From NCBI RefSeq assembly GCF_963169125.1, contig NC_084794.1, forward strand, positions 155,320,858 to 155,384,857: DNA of 64,000 nucleotides, in the 5' to 3' direction. The notes under the pieces are model-generated. The model saw only the letters and a list, made by a program, of their open reading frames with translations, searched no databases and had not been told where the DNA came from. This stretch comes from Humulus lupulus (lineage: Eukaryota; Streptophyta; Magnoliopsida; Rosales; Cannabaceae). This document shows, in pieces, positions 20,322-31,162 of the stretch. The stretch's first letter is position 1. Each line of letters starts with the position of its first letter. The position numbers and the translations under genes are program-made.

Positions 20322-20547
20322 TCACGTGTAAAAGGCTCCTGGGAGACCCTCCACTCGAAATGTGAAACGACGGCTGGACAGTAGGCTAGGCCATTTAATG
20401 CGGTTCTCGTAGAGTGTACCGTCGCCACCCACGGCGTTCCACGTATCAGACGCATGCGAAAAGCATGGAATGCGAAGGGTTGTGGGAGAAGTCTAAAAGC
20501 TCCTACTGTGGTCTCCCATGTCTGACGTCATGGACCACGAGCAGGAG

Positions 20548-20560
20548 CTTGGGGGGAAGA
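20548..20560 (+). other. Polypurine tract of Tat element 1
   Basis: CTTGGGGGGAAGA directly abuts the 3' LTR start TGTACG at 20561. It is the expected plus-strand priming site. Confidence 0.85.
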
Positions 20561-21338
20561 TGTACGCCCTGGATTTCCCACGGGCTGTTTAGCAAGACGA
20601 TCCTCGGACTAAACATGATTTAGCCCGAGGCTCCCACAGGCCAGAGGCTTTATCTTCAGGACGGGCCCTTTCTAGCTCGAGGGGATGGAGTTTCCTGCTC
20701 CCTCTTGTTGTTCCAGGAGCTGGGAACAACATCCGGCGACCACTGACGGATCAGCTCGGGTTATGGATTGCTCCGGTAGCGAGCTTCTCAGGAAGCTCTG
20801 ACCCTATGGGAAGTCAACACGCAAGATAAACGTGCATAATCCTGCCATCACGTGTCCGATATCCCCCTGACTTCTCGGACACGCCGCAGGAACGTGCGTA
20901 TTCAGACACCCACGGACGGGTTGGGCCGTGCGGCCCATTATCTCCTTCCATACTGATTAGACCACACTTGTGTGTCAGGTTTAGGAAGTAATCATGAATA
21001 TCACAGACTTGATATGACAAATGGTAAGGTCACGGGATGACCTCCCTACCAATTTCCAGGTGCCTTCTCCTATAAATATGGAGACCCTGGGAATTGATAG
21101 GGGTTGGAAAAAATAGTCTTGTAAGAACTATATATTTAGTAAACCAATTACCCAGAAAAGATCAATAATATTGACTAGTGGAGTAGAAGGATTTTTAACC
21201 TTCGAACCACTTAAAAACGTGTTTAAGGTCACCTAGTTCTTTTCACAAAGATTTCATATCTGCGGCGGTTCTACTTTTAAGTACTAATCTCTTTCTCTTC
21301 TTCTCTTAATTACCTGTTGCCGAAGAACCGCGTCAACA
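20561..21338 (+). repeat. 3' LTR of Tat element 1
   Basis: It is 778 bp, running from TGTACGCCCTGG to CGCGTCAACA. I found no difference from the 5' LTR when reading them side by side. It is followed by the TSD copy ACAAA at 21339-21343. Confidence 0.95.
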
Positions 21339-21542
21339 ACAAATATGCCCTTACAAGCTAAACAGGGCCCACATGCATATTTAATACTCATAAACATGCA
21401 TTTAATCATTTTCACATAATCATAAAATCAAGCATGCCACATAATCATGCATTTTATCATTAATTCACATAAATACCAATTATGCCCTCCCGACACACTA
21501 ATCAAGGCCCTTAAGCCTTAATAGTAATTTTGGGTCATTACA
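21339..21542 (-). mobile_element. LTR B, segment 3 (right end)
   Basis: It starts with the TSD ACAAA and then continues LTR B after the Tat insertion, ending AATTTTGGGTCATTACA at 21542. That end is the reverse complement of the Tekay LTR start. The next base is copia RT/RNase H sequence. Confidence 0.85.
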
Positions 21543-23095
21543 ACACCATTCTAGAAGTAAACTTCCTATCATCGACACCAGTATGAAAATCTGAATCGAT
21601 GTAGCCTACAAGGTTCAAAACACCACCCTTGTAGACTAACATATAGTCTCTAGTCTGCCTTAAATACTTCATGATATGCTTAACTGTATCCAATGTTCCG
21701 GTCCTGGGTTTGACTGAAACCTGCTCACTACTACCACTGCATAGCAGATATCTGGTCTACTACACAGCATAGCATACATTAGACTTCCAATTGCACATGC
21801 GTAAGAAACTTTTCATTAGAAACTTTTCTCATTGCATCTTCCTCTTCAAGAGTCTAGGGAGACTGCTTCTTTGAAGGATGAATTCCATGGCAGGACGGTA
21901 GACAGCCTTTCTTGGAATTTTTCATTAGAAACATTCAAGCACTTTATCTATGTAAGCTGCTTGAGATAGAACTAAGAGTTTGTTATTTCTATCCCTAATC
22001 ATCTGGATACCTAGAACATAACTTGGTTCACCCAAATCTTTCATCTGCAATTGAGTGCTCAACCAATTCTTTACATCTGATATTTTCTTAACATTGTTTC
22101 CAATGAGTAAGATATCATCTACATAAAGTACGAAGAATACCATTATTTGATTTGCCTTCAATTGGTAAACACAAGGCTCGTTAGTATTTTGTTCAAAGCC
22201 ATAGGTTTTGATTATTTCATCAAACCTAAGATTCCATGAACGAGAAGCTTGCTTAAGTCCATAAATGGACCTATTCAACTTGCAAACTTTTTCTTCTTAT
22301 CCAGCTACTTTAAATCCTTCTGGCTGATCCATATAAATGACTTCGTCAAGCTTCCCATTAAGAAAAGTTGTCTTAACGTCCATTTGCCAGATCTCATAGT
22401 CGAGAGCGGCTGCTATGGATAGGAGGATGCGAATGGACTTGAGCATGGCTACCAGACTAAAAGTTTCCTCATAGTCCACACCTTCTCTTTGGGTATAACC
22501 ATTTTCCACTAATTGAGCTTTATAAGTTTTGATATTTCCATCAACACCTCGTTTCTTCTTGTAGATCCACTTGCACTCAATGGCCCTAAAGTCACCAGGT
22601 GCTTCCACAAGTTCCCAAATGAAATTTGAGTACATGGACTTCATTTCCTGTTTCATGGCTTCAAGCCATAGTTCCTTTTCAGGGCTAGCCATTGCCTGCT
22701 TGAAAGACAATGGATCATCATCACCAGTGTCACCAACAACCATATTGGTTTCACCATCCAAACCATAGTGAACTGGGTTCCTAGAAACCCTCCCTCTATG
22801 ACGAGGCTCTGTGACTGTGTTTCTCAGGAACAGTGGTACTTTCTTCATTTAAATCGACTTGTGTTGGTTGAACATGAAGAGTGGGAATTTCATCATCAAC
22901 TCATGTTGATGATGATGGAACATTGGTTGGAGTCAATTCTTCAACCAACTCCTCCAAAACTACTTTGCTGCATGGTTTGAAGTTTTGGACATAGTCATTT
23001 TCTAGAAAAGTAGCATTCGTAGAAGTAAACACTTTCTTTTCTGAATGACTATAGAAAAGCCCACCTTGAGTACCTTTAGGATAGCCAACAAACAT
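21543..23095 (-). pseudogene. Copia element 1, reverse transcriptase region
   Basis: Minus-strand copia RT lies in several broken frames. At 22297-22848 it shows RNPVHYGL, ECKWIYKKKRG, DYEETFS and IWQMDVKTTFLNG. At 21925-22278 it shows NRSIYGLKQASRSWN and the catalytic YVDDILL. Segment 22901-23095 carries the linker MFVGYPKGTQGG. Downstream, 21543-21924 holds degenerate RT/RNase H connection sequence (SKKQSP, TRDYMLVY) and then stops at LTR B, which cut the gene. RNase H and the 3' end are lost. It is inactive. Confidence 0.9.
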
Positions 23096-23197
23096 GCAAA
23101 CTTCGGTTTGCGGTTCTAGATTTCCTTCCTTTTTCCTCAGGACGTGGGCGGGACACCCCCAGATTCTATAATGGCATAAATTAGGTTCACGGCCATT

Positions 23198-23977
23198 CTA
23201 ACGTTCTAAAGGTGTTTTGAGGATTGATTTGGAAGGCACGACATTGAGAATGCCGTTCGCAGTTTTAATTGCATGTCCCCAGAACGAAGTTGGTAGAGTT
23301 GAGTAACTAAGCATGCATCTAACCATTTCCAATAAAGTTCTATTCCAGCATTCCACTACACCATTTTGTTGCGGAGTACCCGGGGTAGTAAGTTGTGATA
23401 AAAACCCAAGTTCAGTTAAATCATCTTGGAACTGCATATCCAAATATTCTCCACCCCTATTAGATCACAAGATCTTTAACGTTTTACCTAATTGGTTCTG
23501 AGCCATAGCTAAGAATTCTTGAAACTTTGAAAATGTTTTTGATTGTTTATGCATTAGGTAAAGACATGAGTATCTAGAGTAATCATCAATGAAAGTGATG
23601 AAATACTCAAGACCACCCCTGGATTGTACATTCAAAGGTCCACAAACATCTGAATGAACAAGTCCAAGTCGTTCCTTGGCCCTATCACCCTTTGCAGAGA
23701 ATGGACGCTTGGTCAATTTGCCTTCTAGACAAGATTCACAGACAAGTAATTCACATAAGGTGATTTCCCTCAAAGGCTCGTCCTTTGTAAGTCTTTGAAT
23801 TCTATCATAGCCAATGTGACCTAGTCTCAAATGCCATAAATACACCATGTTATCGTTATCAGTCTTTTGACGTTTATTAGTCCTAGGTTTAGCTACTTTG
23901 AATAAATCATTGTTAAGAGTTAGGTCATAGATTATAAAGCCCGCTTTCCAAACATGCAATGCACAATTGTGATCCAT
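23198..23977 (-). pseudogene. Copia element 1, integrase region
   Basis: At 23465-23977 there is an integrase zinc finger (HLRLGHIGYDR ... CESCLEGK) followed by core motifs LVHSDVCGPL and FITFIDDYSRY. At 23198-23443 the core continues with GTPQQNGVVECWNRTL, which contains the third catalytic Glu. The two parts are separated by a frame break at about 23450. Disabled copy. Confidence 0.88.
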
Positions 23978-24206
23978 TGAAATAAATAGATATATTAGAA
24001 CTTGTGAAAGTCATAGCAAATTGTTCTGATTGCAACATGGAAACTGAAATTAAATCTCTACAAACATCTGGAATAAAAAATACATCATTCAAAATTAAAA
24101 ATTTATTTCCGAACTTCAGGCGAACTTTTCCTCTAGCTTGGACCGTAACGAACGCTCCATTCCCAACTCTATGCTTTAAGCCACCTTCATCCACTTCCTC
24201 CCACAA
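23925..24206 (-). pseudogene. Copia element 1, protease/pre-integrase remnant
   Basis: The frame encodes HRVGNGAFVTV, FGNKFLILNDVFFIPDV and LISVSML, the region that follows the protease active site in copia polyproteins. No D-S/T-G-A motif is seen between this and the zinc knuckle. The frame also shifts at about 24205-24210, so the catalytic part of protease appears deleted. Confidence 0.75.
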
Positions 24207-24207
24207 T

Positions 24208-24960
24208 TCAAGAAGCTTTGTTTTTCGCTGCTAGAAACTTGGGACAATCCTGTTTCCAATGTCCCTTCTCTTTGTAGTGAAAACACTTACTTTTACCTTT
24301 CCCGTTTTTCTTGTTCTTCCCCTTAGGCGTCTGTACAGTTGGTTGTGCACTCGTCTTTGCAGCCTTTGCAGGCCTGGGGTTGTTGTTTTGTCCATCTTTC
24401 CTCTTGTTTCCAGCTTTCGAAGATAAAGTTTGGTTAGCTTCAGCCTTAGCTGGATCAGTAGAAGCAGCAATAATCATCCTTTCTCCTCCCTTACTTGGTC
24501 CACCCATGATAGACTCGAAAGTCTGAAGCTCATTCATAAGCTGTGTCATACCACAGTTGAGTTGATCATGAACGTGTGGAGATGGTGCCATCTGAGCATT
24601 GGCATATTTCTTGGTGCCCTCAAAACGAGTCTGCACAGACTTTGCACCGAACATGTCTTGGAGCAAATCCATGATTCTTTAGGTCGTCTCGTTAGTCTCC
24701 ATCTTTGTCTTGAGAGTGTCGATCATACTAGTCAACATGTAGTGTCGTGCCTTGTTATTAGCTGCCTGCCAACGCTCATATTTATCTCTTTCAGACTTGG
24801 GAACTCCTTCAGCTGGAACTTCTGGGGATTCTTCAGTCATGATGAACTCGACGTTGTCACCAATCAACACTATGTTGATATTCTACTCCCACTTAAGGAA
24901 GTTTTCTCCAGTAAGTTTCTCCATCGAATGTTGAGAAAGGATGGGAGCAGACACTGTCAT
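24208..24960 (-). pseudogene. Copia element 1, gag remnant
   Basis: The likely original ATG is at 24958-24960 (MTVSAPILSQHSMEKL). A TAG follows after KWE and a TAA after ETNETT. The C-terminal part (24208-24672) has a knuckle reading KCFHYKEKGHWKQDC, where the second Cys of CX2CX4HX4C is Tyr (TAC), probably from TGC. Copia gag core phrases such as YERWQAANNKARHYML are visible at 24679-24870. Confidence 0.85.
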
Positions 24961-25933
24961 ACTTAAAACTACCAATTACCAATAAAATAGAAATCAATCA
25001 CTTTTGCTCAATAAAAATTCTATTCACACAAATTTCAAGAAATAGCATAACATATACCAAAATATGTAAGATATGAGAAAAAAGTACCAAAAACTATCAT
25101 ATCTCTATTTCTTTAGGTTTTTAACTAATCTATGATATCCTTATCCCGGTTGGCGAGAATAAAAAATACCACTAGTTAAATAAAGTTGTAAACTTATTTA
25201 ATAATAGACACCATTATTAACAACCTATTATTCGATCAAAATAAGAAAACAAAATCTCTTATTTTATGAACTAGACCCACGGTTTCGATAATCAATAGAT
25301 TTAGTCCTAGTAGTCACCGTAGGGGTGAGTTTAGTAGAATTTGACCTATAATTATCTATCTTTCGAAATCTAACTTTGTCAAAATAACTAATGAACACCT
25401 TTCGTAGGGGGGCAAATCAAAGTGTCTTGAGGCCCCATTAAGCTATTGACCTTGTTAAACCAACGGTGGAGATCGAATATTATTCTTTTAAAATAAGCTC
25501 ATTATAAAAATAGTATTTTTATTATTAATTTTCAAAAATTAATGACTATGGTTCTCCAAAAAAATTGTAAAATTAATGTAGACCACGGGAGTATCTGGGC
25601 AAAAAATCGCATGCTGACCGCGACAAGGGATTGATGGTGGCCGCGGTCACTGCCCGAATGAAAAAAAATTAAATAAAATTTGTGTAATTTTTCAACCCAA
25701 AAACGTTTTCTAAATAACTTTTACCATGTTTTACATCAAATAAAGCATTTATATAAAAAAATATATTTGTAAAGAAAACACAACAAAATAACTCAAATAT
25801 GCTAATAATCACATAAAATTCAGTACGCTTCATAAAAAACATGAAATCCATCCAATTACTCATCACATCAAATAATTCAATTTTACCATGTTCATGCATG
25901 AAAATAAAGATTACCAAAGGTTCTGAGGCCAGT
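24961..25933 (-). mobile_element. Copia element 1 untranslated leader and PBS
   Basis: This is AT-rich noncoding DNA between gag and the 5' LTR. On the minus strand the bases just after the LTR (25919-25932) read TGGCCTCAGAACC. Ten of 13 positions match the initiator-Met tRNA primer site TGGTATCAGAGCC, so the PBS has decayed. No other gene is seen. Confidence 0.65.
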
Positions 25934-27828
25934 TGTTGGTAAGACGTATACATGATCTTATTTATTTTCATGTAGATCTTATATTAAATAAATTAATATG
26001 AGACAACATAGAACATGTTTCTAAAATTAAATTCATACAGAGATAATGATAAGAACACTTACATTATTGTGCAGCGGAATGATTGAGTCATTTCTTCAGT
26101 TTCTTTAACCATTGTATCCTTTATGTCGCAGGGTATCACCACAAAACTGAACATATCTTCAATTTTCTTCACTGCCTTCCAAAGTATCCTTAGAATCACC
26201 TAGACTAGAGTGGACAATTCTCAACACATGAGATAGATACAAAGAGAAGAAGAGAAAATAATATTGAGGCTTAGAAAATGACTTATGCTGTAGAGAGAAT
26301 CTAAAACCTAGAGCATCAAGAATAGATCTTCTGATTTTCTATCAGATAGTCTTTTTGTCATCTAAAACATCTCTGTTTTTTCAACTCTCACTTAGCATTC
26401 CTTTTATAGGCTCAATTAGGTCATTTATTTAATTAAAAAATCAATAAAATAATATCCAATAATCAGCCATAGGTTGAAATTATCATGGGCTTTAGGCCCA
26501 TGCAATTTATCATTTAATTATAAGCCCATTGGACTTAAAATCAAAGTCTGTATTATTTTCTATTGATTTAATTAATTAAATAATTATTTAAATAATTTAT
26601 CAAATTAATTATTTATAATTTCAACATTGCTTTAAACTTATTTATTAATTTAGATACAAATTTATCTTAATTAATAAATTTGTCATAATTTCTCTTTTCT
26701 TCTCTAAATTACATAATTCTATGAAACAATCCAAAATTGACCTAGTCAACTTTGATAATTCTAATTGATAATTAAATTAATTAATTGAGACTATCTAGAT
26801 GGTTTTATCCAAGGTATAGTGGGGACCATGGGCCTATGAAATCAAGCTCCAATAAGTTAGCATATATTTTAACAAATAAATTTACTAACTTATTAATTCA
26901 TTGTGACTCTACTAAAGACTCGGAATTGCACTCTTGAATTCATAGAAAGATCTATAAGAAATATGGATACATTATTAATTATCCATTGTTACAACCATAA
27001 TTATCACTCAATCCTCTATAGACGGTCTACAATGAGATGGGACTAAAATACTGTTTTACCCCTCATTGTATTTTATCCTTAAAACACTTAGTTCCTTGTA
27101 AATGATATTTCAGTAAACTAATATTAATTACTGAAATGAGATCTCTATCATTTAGCACCTTGAACCAAACTAAAAAGAAACCATCGTTTCACTTCTTCAT
27201 CAGAAGTTATAGATGTTCATATCTATGATTAACACTTCCACTCAATTATACTACCGTGTTCCCAAGATGTAAGTATGGGTTAGTTCGTAGGGTAAGCTAG
27301 TAACAAACAAGTCAAAGAACTCAAATAATACAATCAGTTAGAATACTAACCACTCAGAATTGAGATTGAATTGACCTATGATCAACTATATGATATGACT
27401 AGAATAGATAATAACGGTATGTTTACTTATCCTATCTACTGTCAATATCAGTCCAGTCTAATGTAACAAATACATCTGATCTTATCTACTTTGCTAATGT
27501 TCTGGAAAGATTATAACACTACAATGTGTAAGTAAATCATATTGTAGATTGGCAAGTTAGTGTAAATCCTATGCACTGACTAATCTTAGAACTAACTTAT
27601 TTTGAACATATAATCATATTTATATTCCACAGTGATTACGTCACTATAAAAATGATTAGCTATATATGTTCGAGGTTTAATATAAGTTTATATTAAACAA
27701 ATAATCATGAAAATAAAACATGTGAGCAAAGTGATTGACCAAGTCAAAAATTGATTTCTATTCTTTTATTGATAATAAAATGAGATTACAAAGAAATTGG
27801 GTTTTAAATAGGGCATACAACCCCAACA
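25934..27828 (-). repeat. 5' LTR of copia element 1
   Basis: It is 1895 bp, starting TGTTGGTAAGAC and ending ATACAACCCCAACA on the + strand. In element orientation it is TGTTGGGGTTGTATG...CCAACA, with matching 6-bp ends. It is paired with 3035-4781. TAACG follows at 27829-27833. Confidence 0.88.
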
Positions 27829-28444
27829 TAACGCTCCTAGGGTCGTCTAAAATATTAAGCATTAGACCCTCTTGGGCAGTCCTAAGGCTGGTTGTATGAA
27901 AGATGGACAACAGACTCTTGTGTGACTCTATAGTCACTCATCTAGGTTAATTGCATGCATGAGTATGATTATTACTACTAGCTATGTTAATTATGAATCT
28001 GTGATATGATAATGTATTGCTTATAAGCATGATTATGCTTTCTTGCTGAGCATCGGCTCACAGGTGCTAATTGGTGCAGGTAAAGGAAAGGAAATGTTGG
28101 ACCAGCCATGAGTTGGAAAGCTTTAGGGGTTGAGTGTACACATGCAGCCTTCTCATCCGCCATGGCTAAGGATATCAATTGGAACTAGGGTTGGACCCTG
28201 ATTTTGCCGCCTAGGTTGGCTTTTGTACTCATTTTTGGGTTTGTAACTGTTTTAAACTACGTTGGGATTCCATGTAAGGAAGTTAAACGCTTTTAATAAA
28301 ATGGTTGACTTTTGACCGAAATTTTTAATACCTAAACCTGTGGTTAGTTTTAATTACACGATTTAAACTCAAATGACTCGTTTAGCAAGTTATGCACCAT
28401 TTAAACTACACAGTGTAACGGTCCTGGATTAGGATGGCGTTACA
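27829..28444 (+). mobile_element. LTR C, right part
   Basis: It resumes the Tekay LTR after the copia insertion. It shares TGAGCATCGGCTCACAGGTGCT and TGGTGCAGGTAAAGG with 49140-49185 and 56205-56260, a TTAAACGCTTT segment, and the terminal GGCGTTACA at 28436-28444. It is followed by GTAGT, the probable TSD partner of ATAGT at 1016-1020. Confidence 0.8.
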
Positions 28445-29040
28445 GTAGTATGTATGCATAAGCTATTTTTAGTTTCTAATGATCTCACAATGTCATTTGG
28501 TGAATTTGATGAAGAAAAAGAGCTTCATTCACTTGATAAAAAAACAAACTATCACATAAATTTATAAGATAAAAAAAGGGAATATACTCATTTGGTACCC
28601 TATGTTTTTGCAAAGTATCATTTTGGTACCCTCTGTTTTCAATAATGCTCATATGGTACCCTGTATTTTAAAATCGTACATATTTGGTACCCTAAACTCA
28701 GATTTGATAGATAAAATTTTGTCAATTATGTAAGTTACAAATTTAAATTTAATTACATAATTACATATAACTGTTGACAGTTTGATCATATTGACAAAAT
28801 TTTATCTATCAAATCTGAGTTTAGGGTACTAAATATGTACGATTTTAAAATACAGGGTACTATATGAGCATTATTGAAAACAGAGGGTACCAAAATGATA
28901 CTTTGCAAAAACACAGGGTACCAAATGAGTATATTCCCATAAAAAAATGATATGTATGTCTTTTTTTTTTAAAATAAATATGATTTAATTATTTAAATTA
29001 TCATAAAATATCTTAAAATTATCTTATTTTAATTTATTTA
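28445..29040. repeat. Second copy of the AT-rich segment, carrying a MITE
   Basis: It matches 690-925 apart from the MITE at 28578-28938. Together the two copies flank LTR C directly, as if the target had been a tandem duplication. No coding sequence is seen. Confidence 0.7.
28578..28938. mobile_element. 361-bp fold-back MITE (Mutator-type features)
   Basis: It starts GGGAATATACTCATTTGGTACC and ends with its reverse complement. The arms are about 150 bp with only about three mismatches, around a spacer of about 50 bp. It is flanked by a perfect 9-bp TSD ATAAAAAAA (28569-28577 and 28939-28947). The unfilled site is preserved at 802-810. TGGTACCCT recurs every 31 bp or so in each arm. Long arms plus a 9-bp TSD point to the Mutator superfamily; it has no coding capacity. 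Confidence 0.92.
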
Positions 29041-29375
29041 TTTATTTATTTTTGTTTAAGTTTATGTTTGTTCTACTTTTTAATTTGGCAGTGACAACAA
29101 AAGATTATATATTATATGTATTATATATTATATGTTCAAATATAATATTAAGTTTAAGTTTAATTAAATTTTATTTAAGTTAAAAAATGTATAGTTTTAT
29201 TATTTTAAAATAATTATCACTGTAAAATATCTCAAAAACATCTTATTTTAATTTGTTTGATTATTTATTTATTTAAGTTTAAGACATGTTTACAATCTAC
29301 CGTTAAATATAAGAATATTTCGTTAAATATAAGAATATTCTGTTAAAGTTAACGGAAAAAATAAATAAAAAAAAG
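29041..29375. other. AT-rich intergenic DNA
   Basis: There is no gene. TATTATATATTATATG runs and a short direct repeat (TTAAATATAAGAATAT twice, near 29304-29340) are the only structures seen. Confidence 0.7.
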
Positions 29376-29528
29376 TAATGATATGTGCACCCAAAATATG
29401 CACTTAAACATTACACACAGTGACGTGGTAGACCAGCTTAGCCAATCACATTTATTAAAACTGGGACCCACTGTTTTAAAAAACGCTGCTACGTCATTGT
29501 GTGTAATGTTTGAGTGCACATATCATTA
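29376..29528. mobile_element. 153-bp MITE with terminal inverted repeats
   Basis: The ends TAATGATATGTGCAC and GTGCACATATCATTA are perfect inverted repeats of 15 bp. The similarity extends inward with gaps through ATTACACACAGTGACGT and ACGTCATTGTGTGTAAT. The ends are themselves TAA/TTA, so the TSD (TA or TAA) cannot be separated from the repeat. The superfamily is not assigned. Confidence 0.8.
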
Positions 29529-31162
29529 TTCATAAAAAAAATGTTAAAATCAAGAATTTCTGTTATCTACCCACTTTTATATAGAAAAAATTTACATTTA
29601 ATTTCTGATAACGTATTTTTTTTAGGAAATAATTATACTCCTATTTAAATTTATATATATATTTGAAAATTTTGAATTATTTACGGTGTCGAAATTACAG
29701 TTCAAATATTTTGTTGCACTCGTGTATAAAAAAAAAACAAACACGTGTGTTAACATAAATGTTTGAACCGTGTTTTCGGTACCTTAAATTATTCATAATT
29801 TTCCAAATTTGTATGATGCATGTTATAACTACAATGCATACAATTATACAAAAATAATTAAGATTCTAACTATCTACATACTAAAATCACAAATAGTGTA
29901 CCAGGAGCCCTCTTAGGGGGAATTTGTTTTAAAACTGTACTTTGTCATTTACTGCTTTAGGTAATTTTATCGAACAGGTTAAGAGCGATATGATAAGTGA
30001 AGTTCCATGTAAGAGTGCAATCTCTAGGCTTAGGATTTTCTTCTTGCAGGACTGGTTAGACTTCTACCTCACCAATGAGAGAGAAATGCAGCTTTCAAGC
30101 GATTTCATAGGAAACAATGAAACAATAAAAAATAATGTGTTGGGTCTGCAAAGGAAAACCCATAAACAAAAATTTGAAAAAGAAGTTTTCGTTTTGTACA
30201 GAATATTTTGTTCATATGTATCAAATTCAGACTTTAGAACAGGCACGATAAATCTTATACCGAGGAGGAGATAGCCCCCTAAAATATTAAAAATTTTATT
30301 AGGTCCCTAAATAAATCTTTTGGTTCGTATAACGTGGATTGTGCACGAAGAATATGTGGAGCAGGCATTAGATTCTACCATAGATTTAGGAGACTAATTA
30401 AATAGCAAGAGGCCGGTCACACCACATCCCATCCATATATAAGTTGGATGGTAGTGTACAAGCATGAACAGAATCTAATGCTTTTTCAAAGCTTTTTCAT
30501 TTGTTTATAGAATCATGGTGGTGTACAAGCTAAACACCAATCAAACACTATTAAAAGCTTTTTCATTTATTTATAGGATGTAATGTTTGTAAGTCATTAC
30601 CGAGACAAACAACTGCCGTTTTTCTTCCTAGTTTTACTATTGGAATCTAAATATTCAGCAGTAGCTATATCAACGTCATCTTTTTCACTTATGATTGGCT
30701 CCTTCCCAACATCAATATTCCATGACAAAGGAATCGCCCACGAAATTAAAAAAAACATACTAGGGGGCTTACCTCAGTTTAATTACTATTAGAAATTAGA
30801 AATTCTGATACCAATTGGATTTTGGTCTGGCAGAAATGATAAAAACGTGAATACATTTCATTTGGAAAAAGAGACAAGTCACGAGCATTCAAATAGTAAC
30901 ACAATAGAGAATCAACTACTTGAACAAGCCATTTTCATGCTGTCTTATTTGACCATTATTCGAAACACAGGCGATAGCACTCAACTTGATACTCGAGAGA
31001 GCTGGGAAATAACCCAATGAAGACAACGGGGAAAGGAAAAATTAAAAAAGAGCTAGCCTAATGCGAGCAACGCATATTTTCAACTAAATGGATGCAACGA
31101 ATGCTTTCTTTCCCAAACCATCAAAAGACAATGACGGTAGCAAACGTGGCACAGCTTGTCAC
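29529..31162. other. Intergenic DNA and GS1 3' flank
   Basis: It is AT-rich. A 110-codon frame at 29942-30274 has no recognisable family and is not called. A direct repeat (GCTTTTTCATTTRTTTATAG) occurs near 30491 and 30554. The last 150 bases or so should be the 3' UTR of the glutamine synthetase gene; no clear polyadenylation signal was identified. Confidence 0.6.

Larger units (their letters stand above)
8796..21338 (+). mobile_element. Tat/Retand-type Ty3/gypsy element with antisense gene (complete)
   Basis: This is a full-length 12.5-kb element. The order is 778-bp 5' LTR, PBS region, gag, PR-RT-RH-aRH-IN, 122-bp tandem repeats, antisense gene, PPT and 3' LTR. It has a perfect TSD ACAAA (8791-8795 and 21339-21343). 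Two RNase H domains in tandem (the second of archaeal type) and an antisense ORF between pol and the 3' LTR are hallmarks of the Tat lineage. The two LTRs have the same length and I saw no difference between them by eye, implying recent insertion. Coding lesions are a TAG between gag and protease, an integrase Glu-to-Lys change and one TGA in the antisense gene. Confidence 0.93.

Noticed and set aside
20078..20455. 125-codon minus frame ahead of the antisense gene
   Set aside because: It spans the TATA box and predicted leader exon, so it is better explained as promoter/5'UTR; no domain is seen.
29942..30274. 110-codon + frame between the MITEs and GS1
   Set aside because: No recognisable motif, AT-rich composition, and no promoter or splice context stands out.
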